From: Rhodococcus sp. P1Y
Lineage (GTDB): Bacteria > Actinomycetota > Actinomycetes > Mycobacteriales > Mycobacteriaceae
Length of the DNA stretch: 64,000 nucleotides
Assembly: GCF_003641205.1 (NCBI RefSeq)
Contig: NZ_CP032762.1
Coordinates: 806,001-870,000 of the forward strand
Direction of reading: 5' to 3'
Shown: positions 56,631 to 64,000 of the stretch, piece after piece
How the letters are laid out: each line of letters starts with the position of its first letter
How positions within the stretch are numbered: the first letter of the stretch is position 1
Notes under the pieces: generated by a model
Told to the model about the DNA's origin: nothing
Databases searched by the model: none
Seen by the model: the letters and a program-made list of their open reading frames with translations, nothing else
Made by a program: the position numbers and the translations under genes

Positions 56631-57443
56631 CTACGGTTCCACCCCGTTCCTGGTTTTCTCACCCAGCCACTCGAGGATCTCCTCTCCGGCCCTGCCGCCC
56701 GAGAACTCGGTGACATCGAGGTTCGGACGTGAGAAGTTCAGCGCATGCAATTCACCGTGCGCAGGCCTGATCGCGCGGTCGGCAGCGATCAGCATGTCGG
56801 CGTCGAGTGCCCCGTCGCCAGCGGCGACGGTGAGGTGATGCGCATCAAGCACGCCGTCGTCGACACATCGCCTCACGACCTCGGCCACGGCGCGACTCTT
56901 GCTCACCACGTCGGGCATCGTGTAGATCTTGCGACCCTGCTGGGACACGTTCCATCCCCGGGCCGCGCACCACAGGGACCACTCGTCGAGAAAGCCCTCC
57001 GGAACCTGGGTGGGTTCGACGACGAGGTAGCAGAACAGATCGTCGGCGGTGCGCTGCTTCAGAACCCAGTCCCCGGTCGACCGTGCATGAAGTTCGGTGC
57101 GTACGAGCTCGAGCTCGACGCCGTCGAAGCTGCTGCGCCACGACTTGTCAGGTTCGCCGTCGACGAGAATGTTCCCCCCGTTGCTGGTGATCGCATACCG
57201 CCACGGCGCGCCGGGAAGTGCGATCCGCTCGAACTGCTCGATGGTGCGGGTCGTGGTCGGGACCACTACGGCGTCTGCGGTCAGATCGACCAACAGACCG
57301 GCGGCCCGCGTCGTCATGTAGGACAGCGGCCCACCGTCGTACATCTCCACACACGTGACCGAATCGTCGATCGGAAAGCCGAGCGCAGACTCCGAATAGA
57401 TCATCGTCCGGTCCAGATCCACCGATGCGAACGTCCTTCTCAC
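56631..57443 (-). CDS. HAD-superfamily hydrolase of the Ter cluster
   Basis: 270 residues. HAD motif I is DLDRTMIYS (nucleophile Asp 9 and acid/base Asp 11), motif II PTTTRT, Lys in SKSRAV, and motif III/IV AAGDGALDADML. The cap is of the Cof/sucrose-phosphatase type. GTG start overlaps the end of the phosphoribosyltransferase gene by 4 nt. Last gene of a four-gene minus-strand operon; relatives occur in Ter-linked operons proposed to make or process a nucleotide-like metabolite. Confidence 0.85.
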   Translation of the reverse strand: MRRTFASVDLDRTMIYSESALGFPIDDSVTCVEMYDGGPLSYMTTRAAGLLVDLTADAVVVPTTTRTIEQFERIALPGAPWRYAITSNGGNILVDGEPDKSWRSSFDGVELELVRTELHARSTGDWVLKQRTADDLFCYLVVEPTQVPEGFLDEWSLWCAARGWNVSQQGRKIYTMPDVVSKSRAVAEVVRRCVDDGVLDAHHLTVAAGDGALDADMLIAADRAIRPAHGELHALNFSRPNLDVTEFSGGRAGEEILEWLGEKTRNGVEP

Positions 57444-59767
57444 GTGACGTCCTTGATCAGTCCCATGCAGGAGTACGCCAGGTCAGGTACCTCGGTCACC
57501 GGTACCCCTCTTGCCTCGGCGAGCATGCGGATGTGTCGATGTTCGGGAGCGTTCGCGTCACGAACCAGCACTCGCCACGGCACTCGGCGCAGGAGCACCC
57601 GCGTCGTCTCGCCGACACCGGGCTTGACGAAGTTGACGTGCGAGATCCCGAACTCCTCGCGAACCTTCTCCACCGATGCCCACCCGCTCCAACTCGGGGT
57701 TCGGTCGGACCGCTCGACGGTCTTCGCGGCGGTCACCGCCTGGTCGCGCACACCGGCGAACTGGGCCGAGACGGTATCGAGCAGATAGTTCGAGACGTCG
57801 GCCTCGGCGAGTTCGGCGTAGTACTTGGCACCGTGGAAGTCGCCGTCCCGGATGAGCTCGCTGTTCAGGACCGTCCGCGAAACCAGTCCTGACACAGTCG
57901 AATTGAGACACGCAGACGCGATCAGAAAGTCGTCGCGGGTTCCGTAGGTCCGCGCGCAATGGCCGGGATCGGCGAGAACCGCGAGATCGTCGTTGAACTC
58001 GGCCCCGTCGAACGCGGTCAGTGCCGCAGACAACTCGCGCGCGATTGCACCCTTGCCGGTCCACCCGTCGACGAACACCACCGAGCGTGAATCGTGGTGA
58101 TCGGCGAGGTATCGCAGGGCAACCGCGTCGATACCACGGTCTCGTACGATCGAGACTGCGTAGTGCGGAAGCTCGAGCCCGTGCATCTCGAATGCCCAGC
58201 GTCGCATCAGTATTCCCACCGGCGTTCCTGCCCGCGCCAAGGATGCAAGCACGATGTCGTGGCCACGTTCGGCGAGCACGAGCTCGGTGACGGTTCCCAC
58301 GGCGAGTGCGAGCCGAGAGGCGCTGTCGTGCAGGACGTTGTCGAACAGTTCGCGGTAGGCGGCGTCGGGCTGATACTCGACGGGCAGGGACTCGGCGTAG
58401 TGCGCGCTACCTTCCTGGATGAGCTTCTCGCGCTCGGTGATATCGGCTTCGAGCGCCACTGCGGACAGATCCTTGAGCAGCCACGTGACCTCGTGCGGAG
58501 CGTACGAGCCGAATGCGGGGCCGGTCAGCGGTAGTGCACGCCTGGACATCGTCAGCGCTACCGGATCCGCGCCGCGCACGACGACCACCATCACGTCGGA
58601 CCCCGACGCTGCGATGGTGTGCGCTGCGCCCGCAGGATCGAACAGCGCCGCGGTGTCGGCGGGTTCGTCGACGACGAGCACGATCTGTGCGCCCTCGGGT
58701 CCCGACGCGTTGTAGACGTAGCGTGCTTCCGCCTCCCCCGCCTCGGGCGCGAGGAACCGAAAGCCACGCCGAAGCGGGTAGCCGGGGTCGTCGAGGACGT
58801 ACGCCGGTGAGCGAGTGGTTGTTTGGTAGAGCGCCGGATGGCCGCGATCCTGCAGTGCGGATGCGAGGCGGAGCGGTAGGTGCATCAGCTCCTCATGACC
58901 GAGGACGATCACCGGCCGACTGGTGTCGAGCGACTCTGCGACGACGTCGGCGACGGCGGAGGCCGCTGCGTCGAACGATGTGGCGTCGGAGGCGAGAAAG
59001 CCGTGACGCCCACCGTCGGGAACGGTGGCAGGCCAGTGCGCGTCGACGCGCGTCACACGTCCTGGGCGTGGGCCGACGGGGTTGTATTCGGGTTCGGGAA
59101 GGGCGAGGACGGATTCGATCAGATCCGCGCCGAGTGCCACGTTACCCTGAGCGAGACTGACGCTGTCGATGACGACACCGAGTTCTGCTGCGACGGAACT
59201 GGATTCGGCGTGATGTTCGGGTGCGCGCATGTCGACGAGAGAGGCCACCACGTAGTGTGTGCGCGGACTGACCGCGTGGATGGAACGCACCGCCTCCAAC
59301 GCTGTTCTTCCGGTGGAGATCTCGTCGTCCACCAGAACGAGTGGCAACTGGGTCGACAGCACGCTTGGCGAGGTGGGAAGCAGTCGATGATCGGTCGCGT
59401 GCGAGTGTCCCTCTTGGAACTCCGCGAACACCTCGGTACCCGGTACGTCTCGACGTGTGGAGTGCAGATAGCAGTGAGCGTCGAGATGTGCGGCGACGCC
59501 GTGGCCCAATCCTGTTGCGGTCTCGGCGAAACCGAGGACATCCACGTCGGAGTCACCTACCGCCGCGCGCACCAGGTCGGCGAGAGTGTCTGCGGCTTCG
59601 GTGACCACGGCGGGGTCGATCGGAATGTGTTTGCCCAGAACCTCGGACACCAGGAGGTGCGCACGCCGCGGATTCCGACGCAAGCCGGGTCGGACCAATT
59701 GATCCACCGACCTATCCGACGAGCGTCCGTTCGGGGTGATGCGAATGTCGGCGGTGGGGTTTTTCAT
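57440..59767 (-). CDS. Phosphoribosyltransferase / TRSP / PELOTA-type fusion protein of the Ter cluster
   Basis: 775 residues. First half: a PRTase_2-like domain with LVLVDDEISTGRTALEAV (PRPP loop, about 143-160), then a TRSP-like region starting near VTRVDAHWPA and NPVGPRPG. Second half: a PRTase_1/StiP-like domain (SVVFVDGWTGKGAIA PRPP-like loop) and a C-terminal PELOTA-like RNA-binding segment (VPWRVLVRDANAPEHRHIRMLAE). In many genomes these halves are separate genes; here they are fused. ATG overlaps the preceding stop (ATGA). Expected role: PRPP-dependent nucleoside chemistry in Ter stress systems (published domain analysis; activity unproven). Confidence 0.82.
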   Translation of the reverse strand: MKNPTADIRITPNGRSSDRSVDQLVRPGLRRNPRRAHLLVSEVLGKHIPIDPAVVTEAADTLADLVRAAVGDSDVDVLGFAETATGLGHGVAAHLDAHCYLHSTRRDVPGTEVFAEFQEGHSHATDHRLLPTSPSVLSTQLPLVLVDDEISTGRTALEAVRSIHAVSPRTHYVVASLVDMRAPEHHAESSSVAAELGVVIDSVSLAQGNVALGADLIESVLALPEPEYNPVGPRPGRVTRVDAHWPATVPDGGRHGFLASDATSFDAAASAVADVVAESLDTSRPVIVLGHEELMHLPLRLASALQDRGHPALYQTTTRSPAYVLDDPGYPLRRGFRFLAPEAGEAEARYVYNASGPEGAQIVLVVDEPADTAALFDPAGAAHTIAASGSDVMVVVVRGADPVALTMSRRALPLTGPAFGSYAPHEVTWLLKDLSAVALEADITEREKLIQEGSAHYAESLPVEYQPDAAYRELFDNVLHDSASRLALAVGTVTELVLAERGHDIVLASLARAGTPVGILMRRWAFEMHGLELPHYAVSIVRDRGIDAVALRYLADHHDSRSVVFVDGWTGKGAIARELSAALTAFDGAEFNDDLAVLADPGHCARTYGTRDDFLIASACLNSTVSGLVSRTVLNSELIRDGDFHGAKYYAELAEADVSNYLLDTVSAQFAGVRDQAVTAAKTVERSDRTPSWSGWASVEKVREEFGISHVNFVKPGVGETTRVLLRRVPWRVLVRDANAPEHRHIRMLAEARGVPVTEVPDLAYSCMGLIKDVT

Positions 59768-60921
59768 CTACCTGCCAGTTCCGTCAAGAGGTCCACGAAC
59801 GTGATCCCTTCGTTCGTGACTCCGAAAGCGTGGGCGCGCAACACCGTTTGGCGTGCCCAGTTCCGGTGTGGGCCGAGCTCGTTCATCTTGTTCCCGTAGC
59901 CGGATGCGCGAACCCCACCGGCGTCGGACTCGAGAATGTCCACGGCATCGTGATACTCCTCGTGGGTGACGGCGGACAACGCGTGCACCGCGGTGACGTG
60001 GGACGGGTGTATGACGGTCTTGCCTTGAATTCCGTTGGCGCGATCGAGCGCAACCTCGCGAAGCAACGCATCCAGGTCGTGGCTGACCAATTGGTGGCGG
60101 AAACGAACAGCCTCCTGTTCGGCGAACGGTGTCTGCCTGAGCATGGGCCTGAACATGCGTTCGTGGTCGGCGAAGTACTCCCAGACGGGTCCGGTGATGA
60201 CGAAGCCGTCGTCGTTGCTGCGTCCGAGGTGGTTGACGATGGCGCTGATCACGTCGGCCACGACCCGGACGTCGTAGATCGTCAGATCGCGGTCGCGCCT
60301 GATTCCGAACATCCCGCACATGTCGGTCGCACCGATGCGTACGGCAAGAACTCGTTCTCTGTGCCGATGAAGCAGATCGCGAATCGCGACGAGTTCGGAG
60401 TCCCGCGTCTCGCGGAACACGACCTCGGGCGATTCCAGCACCGGCATGGCCAGCAGTCGTCGACCGAGAGCCTCGGATCCCGCGGCAATTTCGTCGAGAA
60501 ACTCGCCGCCACGTTCGGCAGTGAACTTGGGGATGACGAACCCAGCCAACAGATTGGTCGAGGGACTCAACGCAGCGCAGATTCGTCGTACCTGCTCAGC
60601 GGTGCGGGTGCGAACGAATACGAGCGAACCGAACACATCGGCGACATCGAGCGAGCCGAGAGTGTCCACGGCATTGGCAACCGCCTGCTCGAGGTAGTGA
60701 TCGGCGACAGCATCCTCGAGGTCGATGACCAGCGAGCAGACACCCTCCGAACTCCGCTTGACGAGCGTCTCGGAGAGGTCGTCGCGCGTCGCGGGCATGT
60801 ACAGCGTCGCTCCGAGGCCCGTCGCGATCACCGCGATGTCGCCGGAGGTGTCGATGGGCTGCGGGGCGCGCAGGAACAGTCGCTCCACCACCGCCGGTTC
60901 GAGATGTCTGAAGTGCTGCAC
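59764..60921 (-). CDS. HpcH/HpaI aldolase/citrate-lyase-like protein of the Ter cluster
   Basis: 385 residues, TIM-barrel C-C lyase family: ATLYMPATRDD, SLVIDLEDAVAD (metal-binding Glu/Asp), RIGATDMCGMFGIRR, and GKTVIHPSHV near the end. This subfamily is the one linked to TerD/PRTase operons. It lies between the coiled-coil gene (28 bp upstream) and the PRTase fusion (4-nt overlap). The substrate is not known. Confidence 0.83.
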   Translation of the reverse strand: MQHFRHLEPAVVERLFLRAPQPIDTSGDIAVIATGLGATLYMPATRDDLSETLVKRSSEGVCSLVIDLEDAVADHYLEQAVANAVDTLGSLDVADVFGSLVFVRTRTAEQVRRICAALSPSTNLLAGFVIPKFTAERGGEFLDEIAAGSEALGRRLLAMPVLESPEVVFRETRDSELVAIRDLLHRHRERVLAVRIGATDMCGMFGIRRDRDLTIYDVRVVADVISAIVNHLGRSNDDGFVITGPVWEYFADHERMFRPMLRQTPFAEQEAVRFRHQLVSHDLDALLREVALDRANGIQGKTVIHPSHVTAVHALSAVTHEEYHDAVDILESDAGGVRASGYGNKMNELGPHRNWARQTVLRAHAFGVTNEGITFVDLLTELAGR

Positions 60922-60949
60922 GGGGGTCCTTAGTGTCCGTAGTGGATGA

Positions 60950-62164
60950 TCAGCGAGCCGAACCGCGCATGCGATCGATCACCCCGGTGATGAATCTGGA
61001 AATGCTGTCCAGGTCTTGGATGTAGGACCAGTAGTCCGGGTGTGTTCCTGTCAATGCTGCGTGCGCGCGGTCGATTCGAGCCAGCTGAGCATCCAACACC
61101 GACCCCCATTCGGCAACCAGCCCGCGATTGATCGCGAGCTGTTGGGCGTCTCGTAACGTGAAGCGCACCGAATGTTCCTTGCGTGTTGGGTCGGCTTTCA
61201 CTTCGCGCAGCAGATCGACACGATCGGTCACCGCGTCGACGAGGCGTTCGGCGTCGGCAAGATGCGCACGGGCCTGCGCGATGTAGTCCAGTGCTTCTTC
61301 GGGACTGCCCGAGCTGTTGGATGCGCGTGCGGCCGACAGATCTTCCTGGGCTTGTTCGATGTGCCGGGCCGCGAGCCGTTCGTTGCCCGACAAGTCGGCC
61401 GAGCTCGCCGCGTTGAACTCTCTGAGCAGCGCCGAGAACGCGGGTGCGAGACGGTCGAATCGGGTGTTCACCGCCTCGACTCTGGTGCGGACCGAAGCCA
61501 GCGCCGACCGTGCCTCCTGTGCCCGTGCGGGTGCAGCGGCGATTGCCTCGTCCAGCTCGGTGGCAGCTTCTCGTACCCTCGCCGCCGCCGTTCTGGCGCC
61601 GAGCGCATCGCCTGCGGCCGTCGCGGAATCGAGCGTCGACACCGCGTCGTCGACCCCGCGCCATGCGGCGCGAACCGACGGGTAGTCGACGAATGCAGGA
61701 TCGGCCTCCGCGACCGCCAGTTGAGCTTTCTCAGCGAGAGACTTCGCATCCTGTGCCAGCCGCGGCGTGGCGGCGAGGGCCGACCGGGCCTGTTCCAGTT
61801 CACTGCGGTGACGCGAGTAGAAGCGGTCGACTGCCTGCGCGGCTTCGCCGAGTCCATGGGCCGCGTTCTGAAATGCCGCCTGCGCGCGGGCGGTCGCGAT
61901 CCCGTCGAACTGCTCGACGGCGGCCAGATAGGCCGCGCCGGCGTCGAAGCATGCTTTCTCGGTAGGAGCCCACTCGTCGGCCAGGCTTCGGTCGGGGTGC
62001 AGGCTGCGAACGGCGTCGACTCCCGAGGATGCGATCGACTGGCGCTTGTCCATGTCCAAGAACGCAGCGACGGCCGAGTCCTGGGCAGCACGGTCCTTAG
62101 CTGCGCGCGCGCTGGGATCCGGTCCGCCGGAGCGTCGGAAGAGTCCAGGTCGGCGACTTGTCAC
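60950..62164 (-). CDS. Coiled-coil protein of the Ter cluster
   Basis: 404 residues, Ala/Arg/Glu-rich and almost fully helical; several coiled-coil stretches between residues ~80 and 310. N-terminus MTSRRPGLFRRSGGPDP is basic. No catalytic motif recognised. First gene of the four-gene operon, GTG start at 62164, divergent from terD with 137 bp between starts. Resembles the uncharacterised helical proteins seen next to terD in actinobacteria; a scaffold or TelA/phage-shock-like role is only a guess. Confidence 0.7.
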   Translation of the reverse strand: MTSRRPGLFRRSGGPDPSARAAKDRAAQDSAVAAFLDMDKRQSIASSGVDAVRSLHPDRSLADEWAPTEKACFDAGAAYLAAVEQFDGIATARAQAAFQNAAHGLGEAAQAVDRFYSRHRSELEQARSALAATPRLAQDAKSLAEKAQLAVAEADPAFVDYPSVRAAWRGVDDAVSTLDSATAAGDALGARTAAARVREAATELDEAIAAAPARAQEARSALASVRTRVEAVNTRFDRLAPAFSALLREFNAASSADLSGNERLAARHIEQAQEDLSAARASNSSGSPEEALDYIAQARAHLADAERLVDAVTDRVDLLREVKADPTRKEHSVRFTLRDAQQLAINRGLVAEWGSVLDAQLARIDRAHAALTGTHPDYWSYIQDLDSISRFITGVIDRMRGSAR

Positions 62165-62301
62165 CCGCCCGATAGTACTGACGGGAACTTCTCGGCGTGG
62201 GGTGCGCGTTGGCGTTATGAACCAGGACGAACAGTGAGCAAACGGACACTGGGACGACTACGGTGATCCCGACAGGGGATCCACAGCGAAAGGACTTCTC
62301 A

Positions 62302-62877
62302 ATGGGCGTCAGCCTCAGCAAGGGCGGCAATGTTTCTCTCACGAAGGCAGCTCCGAACCTGACCGCAGTGACGGTCGGTCTCGGGTGGGATATTCGCTCG
62401 ACCACCGGCACCGACTTCGACCTCGATGCGAGCGCGATCGCGTTGGGCGCGGACAAGAAGGCGTTGAGCGACGGACATTTCGTGTTCTTCAACAACCTCA
62501 AGTCCCCCGACGGTTCCATCGAGCACACCGGTGACAACACCACGGGTGAAGGAGACGGCGACGACGAGCAGATCAAGGTCGACCTCGCGGCAGTTCCGCC
62601 GAACGTCGACACGATCACCTTCCCCGTCTCCATCTACGACGCCGATGCGCGTTCGCAGTCGTTCGGTCAGGTTCGTAACGCCTTCATCCGGGTGATCAAC
62701 CAGGCCGACCAGACCGAACTTGCCCGCTACGACCTCAGTGAGGACGCATCGACCGAGACCGCGATGGTGTTCGGCGAGCTGTACCGCAACGGCGCCGAGT
62801 GGAAGTTCCGTGCAGTGGGCCAGGGCTACGCGTCCGGTCTTGCCGGAATCGCCCGTGATTTCGGAGTAAACGTCTAG
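62302..62877 (+). CDS. terD: TerD-family protein
   Basis: 191 residues, single complete TerD domain: [15 protein letters not shown] start, [38 protein letters not shown], and the end [20 protein letters not shown]. The DLDAS and GDDE residues bind calcium in characterised TerD proteins. ATG 62302 has AAGGAC upstream and is the family-typical start; the longer frame from 62263 is not needed. Followed by a strong intrinsic terminator and then the terC-like gene. Confidence 0.95.
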   Translation: MGVSLSKGGNVSLTKAAPNLTAVTVGLGWDIRSTTGTDFDLDASAIALGADKKALSDGHFVFFNNLKSPDGSIEHTGDNTTGEGDGDDEQIKVDLAAVPPNVDTITFPVSIYDADARSQSFGQVRNAFIRVINQADQTELARYDLSEDASTETAMVFGELYRNGAEWKFRAVGQGYASGLAGIARDFGVNV

Positions 62878-62902
62878 TAAAGCGCTGGTCAAGATTGGGC
62901 CT

Positions 62903-62939
62903 AACCCCGCTTCATCGTTCATGATGAAGCGGGGTTTTC
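62903..62939 (+). terminator. Rho-independent terminator after terD
   Basis: Arms AACCCCGCTTCAT and ATGAAGCGGGGTT with an 8-nt loop, followed by TTTT. The only canonical hairpin-plus-T-tract terminator noticed in the window. Lies 26 nt after the terD stop, before the terC-like gene. Confidence 0.88.
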
Positions 62940-62999
62940 GCGTTTCATCCCGGTCCGTTTCGTCCCATCTTGCGCCGGCTACAGAAAGGCCACACGCCC

Positions 63000-64000
63000 G
63001 TGGTTCTACGCATCTTCGGTTGGTCCATCGGCGTCACGATCGTCTCCGTGATCGTGGCCTACCTCTACGGGGGATGGCAAGCGCTGTTCCTCGTGCTCAT
63101 CCTCGGCATCCTCGAAGTGTCCCTGTCCTTCGACAATGCCGTCATCAACGCAACCGTGCTGCGGCGGATGAGCGAGTTCTGGCAGAAGATCTTCCTGACG
63201 ATCGGCATCATCATCGCCGTCTTCGGTATGCGCCTGCTTTTCCCACTCGTCATCGTCTGGGCAGCATCCGGTCTAGGCCCCGTCGCCGCGATCGACCTTG
63301 CGCTCAACCCACCCGCGGACGGTGCCGCAACGTTCCCGGACGGTTCGAAGAGCTACGAAACGCTTCTGACCGACGCGCACCCGCAGATCGCGGCATTCGG
63401 CGGCATGTTCCTGCTGATGCTGTTCCTCGGCTTCATCTTCGAGGACCGCGAGATCACCTGGCTCAGTTGGCTCGAGAAGCCACTCGCGAAGATCGGCCGG
63501 CTCGACCAGCTGTCCGTCGTCGTCGCCAGCATCATTCTGGTTCTCACCGCCGAGTTCCTGGCGGAGGACGACAAGATCTCGACCGTCATGGTGGCGGGAG
63601 TGCTCGGCATGGTCACCTACATCGCCGTCAACGGGTTGGGCGAGTTGTTCCACATCGAAGAAGAAGGTGAAGAAGGCGCCGACGCAGTAGAAGGTGCCAC
63701 CGCATCCTCGGGTGGCCCGACGCAACTGGCCAAGGCCACCGGCAAGGCCGGGTTCTTCCTGTTCCTCTACCTGGAGGTTCTCGACGCCTCCTTCTCCTTC
63801 GACGGTGTAATAGGCGCGTTCGCCATCACTGCCGACCCGATCATCATCGCCCTCGGCCTCGGCTTCATCGGCGCGATGTTCGTCCGTTCGATCACGGTGT
63901 TCCTGGTTCGCAAGGGAACGCTGTCCGACTACGTGTACCTCGAGCACGGCGCGCACTGGGCCATCGGCGCACTGGCCATCATTCTGATGGTCTCCATCGG
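63000..64000 (+). CDS. TerC-like (DUF475) integral membrane protein, cut by right edge
   Basis: At least 333 residues, open at the window end. GTG at 63000 starts VVLRIFGWSIGVTIVSVIVAYLYGG; the DUF475/TerC signature ILEVSLSFDNAVINA follows, with the second acidic motif LEVLDASFSFDGVIGAF near residue 258. About eight membrane helices and an acidic cytoplasmic loop (HIEEEGEEGADAVEG). TerC proteins are proposed metal transporters or membrane partners of TerD. AAAGG lies about 10 nt upstream. terD precedes it but a strong terminator stands between them, so it may have its own promoter or be read through. Confidence 0.88.
   Translation, partial: MVLRIFGWSIGVTIVSVIVAYLYGGWQALFLVLILGILEVSLSFDNAVINATVLRRMSEFWQKIFLTIGIIIAVFGMRLLFPLVIVWAASGLGPVAAIDLALNPPADGAATFPDGSKSYETLLTDAHPQIAAFGGMFLLMLFLGFIFEDREITWLSWLEKPLAKIGRLDQLSVVVASIILVLTAEFLAEDDKISTVMVAGVLGMVTYIAVNGLGELFHIEEEGEEGADAVEGATASSGGPTQLAKATGKAGFFLFLYLEVLDASFSFDGVIGAFAITADPIIIALGLGFIGAMFVRSITVFLVRKGTLSDYVYLEHGAHWAIGALAIILMVSI

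Overview
The window looks like a chromosomal segment of a GC-rich, mycolic-acid-containing actinobacterium, most likely Rhodococcus or a close relative. The block PadR - ino1 - DUF1707 - DUF5318 - ponA1 - GT87 matches, as I recall it, the Mycobacterium tuberculosis Rv0046c-Rv0051 neighbourhood. An antigen-85-type mycolyltransferase, an EspG/PPE-like ESX pair, a GH63 glucosylglycerate hydrolase and F420/LLM-type enzymes point the same way. No rRNA, tRNA, insertion sequence or CRISPR array was seen.

Layout. 1-9.9 kb: the tail of a secreted lipase, an SDR, a SARP/BTAD regulator convergent with a thioesterase-like protein that has lost its catalytic serine, an AzlCD exporter with a divergent Lrp regulator, a GDSL esterase, a STAS-fused glutaminase, an FMN/F420-type oxidoreductase, a second SDR and a DinB protein. 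10-12.2 kb: glucosylglycerate hydrolase and a secreted GH25 muramidase. 12.3-27.7 kb (minus strand): a 4813-residue tetramodular non-ribosomal peptide synthetase (C-A-T-E / C-A-T / C-A-T / C-A-T-TE), translationally coupled by ATGA to a secreted mycolyltransferase. 28-32.6 kb: a Tat-exported PhoX-type phosphatase lipoprotein and a polar amino-acid ABC importer. 32.8-35.8 kb: methyltransferase, LLM oxidoreductase, TIGR04338 and DUF2786 proteins. 36-39.3 kb: an LpqY/SugA/SugB-like sugar importer with a coupled 58-residue membrane protein and no ATPase. 39.6-43.2 kb: TetR divergent from a coupled three-gene oxidative operon. 43.3-52 kb: the conserved ino1-ponA1 block. 52-64 kb: a tandem TerD protein, DUF2975/HTH pair, ESX pair, and the Ter stress cluster (coiled-coil protein, lyase-like protein, phosphoribosyltransferase/PELOTA fusion and HAD phosphatase, divergent from terD and a terC-like gene cut by the right edge).

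How parts work together. The NRPS should make an acylated or arylated tetrapeptide with residue 1 epimerised and residue 2 most likely serine; its coupled mycolyltransferase may act on the product or on envelope glycolipids (inference). No MbtH-like gene and no aryl-acid genes are in view. The right end combines envelope synthesis (PonA1, Ino1, GT87) with Ter-type stress genes.

A window-wide theme is non-coding. Many gene ends carry large palindromes of several families. At six of them a small hairpin with a TCC loop, read on the gene strand, sits just after the stop codon and abuts the palindrome. This bipartite 3' element, an apparently orphan NRPS system and a pseudo-thioesterase are the most unusual things seen.
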